NCBI GenBank assembly: GCA_046760705.1 | Contig: JBHIER010000103.1 | Location: 1-9,215 of the forward strand | Source of the DNA: JBHIER01 sp046760705 [NCBI: bacterium] | GTDB lineage: Bacteria > JBHIER01 > G020348925 | Direction of reading: 5' to 3' | Length of the DNA stretch: 9,215 bases | Shown: positions 1 through 7,022 of the stretch, in pieces | Layout: the number at the start of each line of letters is the position of its first letter | Numbering within the stretch: the stretch's first letter is position 1 | Program-made: the position numbers and the translations under genes | The notes under the pieces: generated by a model | Databases searched by the model: none | Told to the model about the DNA's origin: nothing | What the model saw: only the letters and a program-made list of their open reading frames with translations

Positions 1-828
1 ATCGGTGATACGACTCGATACAGTGCTGCTCAGGTAGAAAGTGAGGCCGAAACCGTCGAACCATCTGTTGCCCGGTGTGTCAGTCATGATCAGGTCAAAG
101 GCTGCCTGGTGGCCCTGAGGATTCCCCTCAAATAGGGTCGATCTCACCGGGCCACCCCTGGGCGTTGAGCCCCTGCGTGGCCAAATGGATATACATCCCC
201 CCGGTAATGCGATTTTCCTCAACCCCCTTAAGGTTGCTCGGTCATAAAGCTCAGATGTTTCGCCCGGAGATACTGGGAACGATGTTCATACCAATCATCT
301 GCCCGGAGAGGATGAGATGGCCTCGGTTGTCCAAAAATTGACTCAGAGCGTCTTGATCCTCCTCGGTCCATGCCTGCCCCGCCTCCGGGCCTGTGAACCA
401 GATCAGCTCACCGAAGCCCATGAGCGTGTCAGCAGGAACAGCCCCTCGTCGATGACCGACCAGAGACGGAAGGGGATGATGTGGTCGGTTGCGCTTCCCT
501 TTTGGTAGAAGATGAAGGGCCAGCCGCGGTTGTCGCTCACCGAGTCGACGGGAATGTCGGTGAAGAGGGAAGCCTCATCGACGATGACAACATTGGCACA
601 CGATGTGGTTAGGGTTGCCGTAATACCTGCAGCCGGCCTCAGTCCAAGGTTCTTTGGGCTGAGGATTTGGAGCATCTTCAGACAGTCCGAGCAGACGCTA
701 AGATCGAGTTTCTCCCACCCGGAGCCGTCATCGGTCTCCACCGTATGCCCACCTCCAGTGTTGTCGTCGATGGAGTAACTTCGCGGGGTAGCCTTACAGA
801 CGGCACTCCGCTTGCGCTCCGTGCCTTA
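1..828 (-). pseudogene. Fragmented secreted-protein gene, C-terminal part (frameshifted, runs off left edge)
   Basis: On the minus strand this stretch reads as protein-like sequence only if the frame is changed. From 828 to 403 one frame gives a segment with SYSIDDNTGGG, VETDDGSGWEKLDLS and NRGWPFIFYQKG. A second frame, from about 465 to 251, gives GFGELIWFTGPEAG, EEDQDALSQFLDNRGHLILS and GQMIG. Further left, pieces such as MYIHLATQGLNAQGWPGEID and STLFEGNPQGHQAAFDL sit in two other frames. The phrase pattern 'IWFTG ... L..FLDN.G.L.LSGQ.IG' is one I associate with domains of large extracellular or surface proteins in FCB-type bacteria; that is recollection, not a search. No start codon, ribosome-binding site or signal peptide is visible, so the N-terminus is missing or was lost next to dinB. 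At least three frame changes are needed. Sequencing error near a contig end is the main alternative to true decay. Confidence 0.5.
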
Positions 829-838
829 CTACAAACAA

Positions 839-855
839 GCTGTCATTGCGACAGC
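839..855 (-). terminator. Small stem-loop over the dinB stop codon
   Basis: An inverted repeat with arms GCTGTC (839-844) and GACAGC (850-855) and a 5-nt loop overlaps the TGA stop of dinB (843-845). On the minus strand it is followed by TTGTTTGT. The stem is short and the T-rich tail is interrupted, so this is at best a weak intrinsic terminator for the lexA-dinB unit. Confidence 0.25.
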
Positions 856-2072
856 GAGGGTGTGTTCAGCCTCAGGCCGTCCTCGTCCTCGGAGTAGAAC
901 TGCCGCTGCCGCAGGGTATCCCCGTAGTCGATGGCATTGAACCCGTACTTACTTCGAATTCGGTCGATGCCGGCGTTGATCCTGCCCTTCTGTCGGCGTT
1001 GGGGTCGAGGAGGTCGCCCTGCCGGCCGGCTGTGATGAGGCCACTGACCGCCACACCGACGAGGCGGACGGCCACCTTGCGGGTGCAGGTCTGGGCGAAG
1101 AGGATCCGCGCCTCTCGAAAGAGGGTGACATCGTCGTCCGTTGGGGCTGGAAGCGTCCGGGATCGGGCCGCCCCTTCGAAATCGCCGTATCGAATTTTGA
1201 CCGTCATCGTCCGGCACTGCCGGCCGAGACGACGCAACGCCATGCCCACACGCTCGCAGAGATACTCGAGCACGGAGCGAATGAACACCCCATCGGTGGT
1301 GTCCTGTTCGAAGGTCGACTCCCGAGAGATAGATTTAGGCTCTCGGGAGGGGTTTACTTCTCGATAATCGATACTCCTGGCTCTCTCGTAGAGGAGACCG
1401 CCCAAACTCCCAAATGCCTGCACCAAAAAGCTCCTCAGGAAGAGCCGCGAGCTCGCCGACGGTACGGAGGCCTAAATCTCGGAGCCGCCTCTTCAGATGC
1501 TACCCTATGCCGGGAAGCTTAGATAAAGGTAAAGGACCAAGGAAAACCCTCTCCTCACCGGGCGGAACGATAACCAGCCCCTTCGGCTTCCGCAGCCCGG
1601 ATGCGATCCGGGCCACCAACTTATTGGTGGCAACGCCTACGGAGACGGTGAGGCCCAACTCCTGAAGAATCTCCTGTTGCATCCTGGCCGCAGTCCGTCC
1701 CATCTCGCCGTAGAGCCGCTCAAAGCCCGTCAGATCGAGGTACAGGTCGTCGATGGAGGTGGCTTCGACCGCGGGGGTGAACGCGGAGAGGAGGTGATAC
1801 AGGTGGTGTGAAAACCGGCCGTAGTCGGCGAACCGTCCAAGGAGAAAGGCTGCCTGGGGACAGATTTTTTGGGCCTGGCGCAGCGGCATGCCCGTCTTCA
1901 CCCCGAAGGACCGGGCTTCATAAGAAGCGGAGCAGACACACCCCCGTATCCCGGGCACACCACCGACGATGACCGGCCTGCCCCTCAACTCCGGACACAG
2001 AACCTGCTCCACCGAGGCGAAAAAGGCGTCCGCATCAACGTGGACGATCCATCGACGGAATTGCTTCGGCAT
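843..2072 (-). pseudogene. dinB: DNA polymerase IV (Y-family), disrupted by one stop and two frameshifts
   Basis: The Y-family translesion polymerase extends primers past damaged bases and is normally an SOS gene. From the ATG at 2072 (RBS-like GAGAGG 7 nt upstream) the protein begins MPKQFRRW and shows HVDADAFFASVE (metal ligand Asp13), SYEAR (about residues 50-54), SIDDLYLDLTG (106-116) and SVGVATNKLVARIASG. The frame stops at a TAG (1500-1502) right after LPGIG, where the family normally has Lys. Past the stop it reads HLKRRLRDLGLRTVGELAAL. At an A5 run (1425-1429) the homology moves to another frame (VQAFGSLGGLLYERA, little-finger domain). Near 985-998 it returns to the first frame and ends in RINAGIDRIRSKYGFNAI. 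Repaired, the gene would be about 409 codons, normal for DinB. The usual catalytic SIDE motif reads SIDD here (Asp109 for Glu). The gene lies 86 nt downstream of lexA on the same strand, so co-transcription is likely. Sequence errors could account for the frameshifts but less easily for the stop. Confidence 0.85.
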
Positions 2073-2158
2073 AACCGCCCTCTCTCTTCTCTCGCCCTCT
2101 GCCCTATCAAGCCTTCTTCTGCCCTCTCCCACCCTCTTAAGCCTTCTAAAGTGTCTAG

Positions 2159-2740
2159 CTAGATCTTCCGATAGAGCCCCCTCACCCTGCCCACCACAGA
2201 GATGTTCCTGGCCCGGGGCGAGAGGAGGATGGGTTCGATGTCCGGGTTCTCCGGCTCCAGATGGAGCCAGTCTTTATCCCGGTAGAACCGTTTCACCGTG
2301 GTCTGGCCGTCGATAAGGACAACGGCGATCTGGCCGTCCTCCACCACCGGCTGCGGCCTGACCACCACCAGGTCGCCGGGAAGGATGCCGGCTCCGATCA
2401 TGCTGTCGCCTTTCACCCATTGCCGGTCCAGGCTGACGGTCCCTTCAATATCCTCCAGGGCCAGGTTCGATGCGCCGGCCGCCACTCGGCCGACGATGGG
2501 CAGCTCAGTCGTCCGAACCCCGAGGTGATCGGTCAGGCGGACGGCCTTGGACCGCCCCCCCTCCCGTCTCAGATAGCCTTTCTGCTCCAGAGCGGTGAGA
2601 TGGCGGTGCACCCCGTGGGTAGAGCGAATGCCAAAATGGTCGCCGATCTCCCGCATGGTGGGCTGATACCCTCGCTCGCGGATGCTTCGGGCGACGTAAT
2701 CGAGGGCTGCCTTCTGCCGCTCAGTAAGAGGTCGCTTCAT
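2159..2740 (-). CDS. lexA: LexA SOS repressor with an apparent internal deletion
   Basis: LexA is a dimeric repressor of DNA-damage genes; RecA filaments trigger its self-cleavage. The ATG at 2740 is chosen over 2758 because AGGAGGT lies 7 nt upstream of it. The product is 193 aa. The N-terminal winged helix-turn-helix covers about residues 1-65 (TMREIGDHFGIRSTHGVHRH, then LEQKGYLRR). The cleavage site Ala88-Gly89 lies in RVAAGAS, and the S24-peptidase dyad is Ser113 (GDSMIGAG) and Lys150 (TTVKRFY). The C-terminal dimer and peptidase part is otherwise typical (LPGDLVVVRPQPVVEDGQIA). The odd part is SLDRQW-VKGDSM: in E. coli LexA and most relatives about 10 residues, with a hydrophobic strand ending in LRV, separate these two pieces. 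Here they are missing without a frame change. The repressor may therefore be impaired in folding or in self-cleavage. The downstream partner dinB is broken. Confidence 0.93.
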   Translation of the reverse strand: MKRPLTERQKAALDYVARSIRERGYQPTMREIGDHFGIRSTHGVHRHLTALEQKGYLRREGGRSKAVRLTDHLGVRTTELPIVGRVAAGASNLALEDIEGTVSLDRQWVKGDSMIGAGILPGDLVVVRPQPVVEDGQIAVVLIDGQTTVKRFYRDKDWLHLEPENPDIEPILLSPRARNISVVGRVRGLYRKI

Positions 2741-2758
2741 AGGGACCACCTCCTGCAT

Positions 2759-2990
2759 TTACCGGTGACATTCTTCGTTCCTCGATTTCGATGCTCACCC
2801 CGTGAGATAATTTCTCATCGAACGGGGGTCGCCTCGTGCTGACCTGTTTTTACCCTACCCCCACCCACCTTGTTCTCTGTTTCCGCCCTCTGATGCCTTC
2901 TGGCGGGGGGACTTTCCAATAAAATTGGGGTCCGGACCGTCCGCAGGGTCTTTGATCTGTACTTGAGGGGTGGCGGTTTGAAGAATATCG
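2759..2990 (-). promoter_or_regulatory. lexA upstream region with nested inverted repeats (possible operator)
   Basis: This 232-nt gap between lexA and the metH-like gene has no convincing gene. It contains stacked dyads: TTCGATG (2787-2793) with CATCGAA (2816-2822), CTCAC-CCC-GTGAG (2794-2806), and TGAGA-N5-TCTCA (2803-2817), all enclosed by CGTTC (2776-2780) and GAACG (2820-2824). They lie 50-85 nt upstream of the lexA start, a usual place for an autoregulatory operator. No classical GAAC-N4-GTTC or CTG-N10-CAG LexA box is visible, so the operator role is inferred. Further upstream are a CCAAT-AAA-ATTGG hairpin (2917-2929), the palindrome GGTCCGGACC (2929-2938), and a C-rich run (2853-2869) that is G-rich on the lexA sense strand. 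No clear -35/-10 pair and no intrinsic terminator for the operon ending at 2991 were found. Confidence 0.35.
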
Positions 2991-3926
2991 TCATGAAGCT
3001 GAACGAGAGGGATTATCGGACCCGTAACGTGGCAAGAGGTGGTCTCGAATCCTTTGGGCCGTGGCCCGGATATGATCGGGTGTAGTGCCGCAACAGCCGC
3101 CGATGAGAGTGGCCCCGGCCTCGAGGAGGTGGATGACTCCTTCGGAATATTCCTCGGGTCCTTGAGGATGTACTGTTTCGTCGTCGACGAGTTGGGGCAG
3201 ACCGGCGTTGGCCTGGGCAAGAATGGGCAGGGGGCTCGCCCCCCTTAACTCTCTTACCAGATCGGCCATATCCTCAACACTCACACCGCCGCAGTTGCAG
3301 CCGATTACGTCGGCCCCGGCTTCTTCAAGGGTTCGGGCTGCCTCTTGAGGGCCTACTCCCATTATGGTTCGATAGCCCTTCTTCCCCAGATCGAAGGCCA
3401 TTGTGGCGCAGACGGGTAGGTCACTCACCGTTTTAGCGGCTTCGATGGCTGCCCGAATCTCCTCGAGGTCGCTCATCGTTTCGATGCAGAGAAGATCGAC
3501 TCCGCCTTCGGCTAAGGCTGAAATCTGATCGGAGAACCCATCACGAATCTCCTCGAACGTCCTAAGACCGTAGGGTTCAAGCAACTCCCCGGTCGGGCCG
3601 ACGGAGCCAGCCACCCACCGCCCCTCAGGACAGGTACCTCCGGCCAGGCGGGCGGCGGCCAGATTGAACTCCCTGACCCGATCGCCATGACCGTACTCTT
3701 CCAAGAGGAACCGGTTGCCCCCGAAAGAATTGGTTGTCACCACATCCGATCCGGACTGAAAGTAGGTCCGATGGATCTGCTCAATCACCCGGGGGTGGGA
3801 GATGTTCCATTCCTCCGGGCAGGTTCCGCGAGGAAGCCCCTGGGCCTGAATCTGGGTGCCCATGGCCCCGTCGAAGAGAAGCACTCCCGATTGAACCCGT
3901 CTCAGAAAACCGGCCTTCACTGACAT
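2991..3926 (-). CDS. Homocysteine S-methyltransferase (MetH N-terminal domain / BHMT type)
   Basis: This cytosolic zinc enzyme is predicted to transfer a methyl group to homocysteine, giving methionine. The 311-aa product is a single TIM-barrel homocysteine-binding domain. It shows LLFDGAMGTQIQAQG (15-30), PEEWNISHPRVI, DVVTTNSFGGNR (61-72) and SVGPTGELLEP. The zinc ligands are Cys212 in IGCNCGG and Cys278-Cys279 in LIGGCCGTTPDHIR. It has no pterin-binding, cobalamin-binding or activation domain of its own, unlike full-length MetH. The first two of those functions are encoded separately in the same operon. Its ATG overlaps the TGA of the upstream gene by one base (TGATG), indicating translational coupling. 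The likely methyl donor is the methylated corrinoid protein encoded at 6212-6856. Direct use of betaine or S-methylmethionine, as in BHMT or MmuM, is an alternative. It is the last gene of the operon. Confidence 0.9.
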   Translation of the reverse strand: MSVKAGFLRRVQSGVLLFDGAMGTQIQAQGLPRGTCPEEWNISHPRVIEQIHRTYFQSGSDVVTTNSFGGNRFLLEEYGHGDRVREFNLAAARLAGGTCPEGRWVAGSVGPTGELLEPYGLRTFEEIRDGFSDQISALAEGGVDLLCIETMSDLEEIRAAIEAAKTVSDLPVCATMAFDLGKKGYRTIMGVGPQEAARTLEEAGADVIGCNCGGVSVEDMADLVRELRGASPLPILAQANAGLPQLVDDETVHPQGPEEYSEGVIHLLEAGATLIGGCCGTTPDHIRATAQRIRDHLLPRYGSDNPSRSAS

Positions 3927-4717
3927 CAGAGCCTCCCCTCTCTGTAAGCCGTAATGTAGTCCATACAGTAGTCGTCCTGACCGAGAAGGGCCTGAGCAGC
4001 TCTCAGGGTGGCCATCAACTTTCTATCCAGGGGGTTCAGAATGACAGCGTCCATGCCCATGAGCATGGCCATGGGTAGAAACCCGCCTTCCAACAGCTCC
4101 CGCTTCGGAAGCCCGTAGGAGACGTTTCTCAGACCGCAGATGATGTGCACCTCCGGCGCCCGCGACCGGATAAGACGGATCGACTCCAGGCAGACTTCGG
4201 CGGCCCCCGACTCAGAAGCGATGGGCTGCACCACCGGGTCGATGTAGATCTCCTCTCGGGAGAGACCAGCCTGCATCAGGCTCTCGACCAACCTCAGCCC
4301 GATCTCGCACCGGACCTCAGGGGAGTCAGAGAGGCCCCGATCATCCATACAGAGGGCAATGACCGCACTGCCGTGCTTCTGAATGAGGGGCAGAAAGGAA
4401 TTGAACCGTTCTGTCTCAGCCGTGATGGAGTTGACCGCTATTTTCCGACTGCATCTTTTCAAAGCCGTCTCAATCGTCTCAGCTCGCGGTGAGTCGATGC
4501 AGAGGGGGAGACTGACGGCCTCTTGAGCGATCTCCGCCAGCCAGCCGATCAGTTCCGGCTCCTGCTCCCCGAAGGTGCCGAGGCATAGGTCGATCATGTC
4601 CGCCCCGGCCGCCTCCTGCTCTTTGGCCTCTTTCGCCAGGAAAGGCCCGTCCCGCCTCTCGACGGCCTCAGCAATTGCCCTTCTGCTGGAATTGATCCGC
4701 TCGCCGATGATGAGCAT
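3926..4717 (-). CDS. Methyltetrahydrofolate:corrinoid methyltransferase (AcsE/MtgA/MtvA family)
   Basis: This is a pterin-binding TIM-barrel enzyme predicted to move a methyl group between tetrahydrofolate and the cobalt of a corrinoid protein. The 263-aa length and start (MLIIGERINSS) fit the family. Residues matching the AcsE active site are Asp75 (LCIDSP), Asn96 (AVNS), Asp160 (YIDPVVQP) and Asn198 (CGLRNVSYGLP). The C-terminal LMGMDAVILNPLDR and ALLGQDDYCMDYI are also typical. The ATG follows the mttB-like stop by 10 nt. Its Shine-Dalgarno GAGGA overlaps that stop codon, so translation is coupled. In acetogens related proteins (MtvA, MtgA) pair with MttB-like enzymes and pass the methyl group of demethylated substrates to tetrahydrofolate. 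The same role is inferred here. Dihydropteroate synthase is excluded by the MeTr-type motifs and by context. Confidence 0.9.
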   Translation of the reverse strand: MLIIGERINSSRRAIAEAVERRDGPFLAKEAKEQEAAGADMIDLCLGTFGEQEPELIGWLAEIAQEAVSLPLCIDSPRAETIETALKRCSRKIAVNSITAETERFNSFLPLIQKHGSAVIALCMDDRGLSDSPEVRCEIGLRLVESLMQAGLSREEIYIDPVVQPIASESGAAEVCLESIRLIRSRAPEVHIICGLRNVSYGLPKRELLEGGFLPMAMLMGMDAVILNPLDRKLMATLRAAQALLGQDDYCMDYITAYREGRL

Positions 4718-4727
4718 TGGGTATTCC

Positions 4728-6188
4728 TCAGGGGAGACGGTCGAGGCCGTACCTTCGGGCGTCCTGCTCCATGATCTTTCTTAACTCCTGGGTTACGGGT
4801 TCGACCAGAGGTTCGGGTCCGTGTTTCGCAAGGATGAGGCGGACCTGTTCCCTGGCGCGAACCTCGGCCGACCTGGCCCCACCCTTGATCCATTCGTCCC
4901 GGTTTGACCGGTCGATGATGTCGCTGGGGATGAAAGGTTCAGAGCGAAGCCATTTGAGCGTTTCAGGGGAGGTGAGAAAATGGTCACCTCCATCGATGTC
5001 GCCGTACAGGTCTGCGGCCAGCTTCTCCCCCTTTTGGTCTATACCCTGGGCCAGGCGGAGGGCCATGCCACAGATGTCGTTGTCGATGACCAGCTTCTCC
5101 AAACTCTGACAGCTCTCGAAGTCGAGCATCCCGCCTCCGGAGATGACGTTGATCCCGGCCAGGACAGCCATGACGGCCCCGATGGCCGACTCCAATCCGG
5201 CCTGATAATCCAAAACCTTTGCGTCGCTCAGACCCATGTAAGCGTGGGTGGGTAGGCCCAGGTGTCGGCCGATCTGAGCATAGGCGGCGTCGATCATCAT
5301 CGTCTCAATCGCCCCCATAGGGGTGGTCCCCCGGCGCATGTCGAAGATGGCCGGTGATCCGCCGTAGATGAGGGGAGCCCCAGGGTTGGCCAACTGATGT
5401 ATCACGACCCCTGACAGGTTTTCGGCCGTATGCTGCACCAAAGAACCGGCCAACGTAAAAGGCGCGGTGGCCCCGGATAAGGGCATGGAGACCAACTCGG
5501 CCGGGATACCGCTTCTGGCGCAATCGAGGAGGCTCTGGCAGGTGAGGTTGTTCCACCGCAGCGGCGGTGAAGGGCAGCAGTCGAAGATGGCCAGCGGTCT
5601 CTCTCTCAACCTCCGTTCATCGCCGCGCACCGCCACCAGCATCTCCTTCATGACCTCAAACCCTTCCACAGCAAAGGTGCCTGTCACCACCGGCTTTGCA
5701 CAGTGTTGGAGAGCAATGAAAAGGCGGTATCGATCACCAATCTGCTGGGGAACGTCGGCCGGGACGAGGCCGGTACTCTGAGCCCTGAAATGGTCCAGGG
5801 CGTCGGTCAGCCTGGCGAAATTGACCAGGTCGTCGGTGCAGGGTTTCCGGATCTCTCCCGTGTCCGAGTCCAGAATGTGTATGGCCGCCGAGCCGGGGTC
5901 GAAGTGGGAGTCGAGCCCCTGCAGATCCATGGCCGGTCTCCCATCCCGGTCGTAGATTTTGATCCGCCGGGGGGCCGTTTGGAGACATTTTTCCACCACA
6001 TCCTCTCTGATGTAGGCTCTTTTCCGCCCCTCATCGACCGCCACCCCTGCCTGGAAAAGGAGGGATCGCGCCTGTCTGCTCTCCACAAAGACCCCGGTCT
6101 TCTTTAGAACGGACAGGGCCTCAGCCACGATCTGGGCCACGGCCTCTTCGCTCAAGATTTGTAAGGTCGGTCGCCTCTTTTGAAACAT
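4728..6188 (-). CDS. MttB-superfamily (trimethylamine/glycine betaine-type) methyltransferase, non-pyrrolysine
   Basis: It is predicted to demethylate a quaternary or tertiary amine-like substrate and put the methyl group on the partner corrinoid protein. The 486-aa product covers the usual MttB length from LSEEAVAQIV to the C-terminal EWIKGGARSAEVRAREQV and QDARRYGLDRLP. Recognisable segments include DPGSAAIHILD, STGLVPADVP, GATAPFTLAGSLVQ, YGGSPAIFDMR and MGLSDAKVLDYQAG. No TAG codon interrupts the frame. The pyrrolysine region of archaeal MttB is therefore encoded by sense codons, as in the glycine betaine enzyme MtgB. The actual substrate (betaine, carnitine, proline betaine or other) cannot be read from the sequence. 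Start: ATG at 6188 has GGGGAG 7 nt upstream. An alternative GTG at 6215 overlaps the preceding stop as GTGA and would add nine residues. Confidence 0.92.
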   Translation of the reverse strand: MFQKRRPTLQILSEEAVAQIVAEALSVLKKTGVFVESRQARSLLFQAGVAVDEGRKRAYIREDVVEKCLQTAPRRIKIYDRDGRPAMDLQGLDSHFDPGSAAIHILDSDTGEIRKPCTDDLVNFARLTDALDHFRAQSTGLVPADVPQQIGDRYRLFIALQHCAKPVVTGTFAVEGFEVMKEMLVAVRGDERRLRERPLAIFDCCPSPPLRWNNLTCQSLLDCARSGIPAELVSMPLSGATAPFTLAGSLVQHTAENLSGVVIHQLANPGAPLIYGGSPAIFDMRRGTTPMGAIETMMIDAAYAQIGRHLGLPTHAYMGLSDAKVLDYQAGLESAIGAVMAVLAGINVISGGGMLDFESCQSLEKLVIDNDICGMALRLAQGIDQKGEKLAADLYGDIDGGDHFLTSPETLKWLRSEPFIPSDIIDRSNRDEWIKGGARSAEVRAREQVRLILAKHGPEPLVEPVTQELRKIMEQDARRYGLDRLP

Positions 6189-6211
6189 CTCGGTTCTCCC
6201 CGAGGGGAGGG

Positions 6212-6856
6212 TCACTTTTCGAAACCCCTGAGAATCTCTCTCATTTTGGCCACGGCCGAGGCGGCGTCTGGAGCGTATGCGTCGGCTCCGACCTCCTCGG
6301 CAAAGCTCCGGCCAACAGGTGCCCCGCCGATCATCGTCTTCACCCTTTCCCTCAGTCCGGCCTCTTCGAGGGTGCGCAGCGTCTCCCTCATGGCCGGCAT
6401 GGTTGTCGTCAACAGAGCAGACATGGCTACGATGTCGGGACGGTGCTCTGCAACAGCCTCCACAAATTGTTTGGGCGAGACGTCGACCCCCAGATCGACC
6501 ACCTCAAACCCTGCCCCTTCCATCATCATGGCCACCAGATTCTTGCCGATGTCGTGGCGGTCACCCTGGACCGTGCCAATGACGATCTTGCCCCTCGGTT
6601 TGGCCTCAGTCCGGGCCAGGAGCGGCCTGAGAACCTCCATGGCCGAATTCATGGCCTTGGCTGCAATCAGGACCTCCGGCAGAAAAAAGTCGTTGTTCTG
6701 AAACCTCACACCGACCTCATCCATGGCCGGAATGAGAGCCTGGTTCAAAATCTCCGCAGGAGACAGGGCTTGATCTAAGGCCTGGTAGGTCAGCACCTCT
6801 GCCCTCTCCCATTGGCCGTCGATAACACTGGCCCGAATATCTTCAAGAAACTGCAC
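6212..6856 (-). CDS. Corrinoid (B12)-binding methyl-carrier protein, MttC/MtgC/MtaC type
   Basis: This soluble protein carries cobalamin and shuttles the methyl group between the operon's methyltransferases. Of 214 aa, residues 1-85 form the helical cap domain (LEDIRASVIDGQWERA, NDFFLPEVLIAAKAMNSAME). Residues 90-214 form the Rossmann-like B12 domain. It has DRHDIGKNLV with the lower cobalt ligand His101, LGVDVSP, MSALLTTTMPAM and MIGGAPV. The GTG at 6856 is preferred because GGAGG (6863-6867) lies 6 nt upstream. A GTG at 6862 would abut the Shine-Dalgarno directly. It is the first gene of the operon. Its TGA (6214-6212) overlaps the alternative GTG start of the mttB-like gene. No gene for a reductive activator of oxidised corrinoid (RamA-like) is present in the window. 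Confidence 0.93.
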   Translation of the reverse strand: MQFLEDIRASVIDGQWERAEVLTYQALDQALSPAEILNQALIPAMDEVGVRFQNNDFFLPEVLIAAKAMNSAMEVLRPLLARTEAKPRGKIVIGTVQGDRHDIGKNLVAMMMEGAGFEVVDLGVDVSPKQFVEAVAEHRPDIVAMSALLTTTMPAMRETLRTLEEAGLRERVKTMIGGAPVGRSFAEEVGADAYAPDAASAVAKMREILRGFEK

Positions 6857-6862
6857 TGCCAC

Positions 6863-6892
6863 CCTCCATCTGTCTGGGAAAAGGATTCCCGG
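6863..6892 (-). promoter_or_regulatory. Leader hairpin and Shine-Dalgarno of the corrinoid operon
   Basis: The arms GGGAA (6876-6880) and TTCCC (6886-6890) form a small hairpin around a 5-nt loop. A G-U pair and one further pair extend it to 6874-6892. It lies just upstream of the GGAGG at 6863-6867 that serves the GTG start at 6856. It could modulate ribosome access. The leader, about 80 nt from the predicted start of transcription, is too short for a normal cobalamin riboswitch and no B12 box was seen. Confidence 0.25.
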
Positions 6893-6943
6893 GCCCCTTC
6901 ATCCGACCCGAGGCGAATGTAATCCATCCCCTTTGCGGAGGTA

Positions 6944-6972
6944 ATAATAATTCGTCCCTCCCGATTTTCCAA
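6944..6972 (-). promoter_or_regulatory. Predicted sigma70-type promoter of the corrinoid methyltransferase operon
   Basis: On the minus strand, TTGGAA (-35, 6967-6972, 4 of 6 matches) and TATTAT (-10, 6944-6949, 5 of 6) are exactly 17 nt apart. Transcription would begin near 6937, giving a leader of about 80 nt. It is back to back with the plus-strand promoter at 7023-7051, about 50 nt away. Confidence 0.55.
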
Positions 6973-7022
6973 AGAAATTTTTGGGGTGGACCTCAAATGG
7001 CAGCGAAAAGAGGAGAAATTGC

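Noticed and set aside
872-1426. Minus-strand open frame of 184 codons as a separate gene
   Set aside because: It is the middle of dinB in the shifted frame; its last 40 residues are out-of-frame read-through, and the proper C-terminus lies in the other frame.
2853-2869. G-rich run on the minus strand (four runs of two or more G) as a G-quadruplex
   Set aside because: Only three runs reach three Gs, so at most a weak two-layer structure is possible; no supporting context.
2883-2906. CCGCC/GGCGG hairpin downstream of the homocysteine methyltransferase gene as operon terminator
   Set aside because: It has a 14-nt loop and no T tract follows on the minus strand.
6863-6937. Cobalamin riboswitch in the leader of the corrinoid operon
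   Set aside because: The leader is only about 80 nt and no B12-box-like sequence was found.
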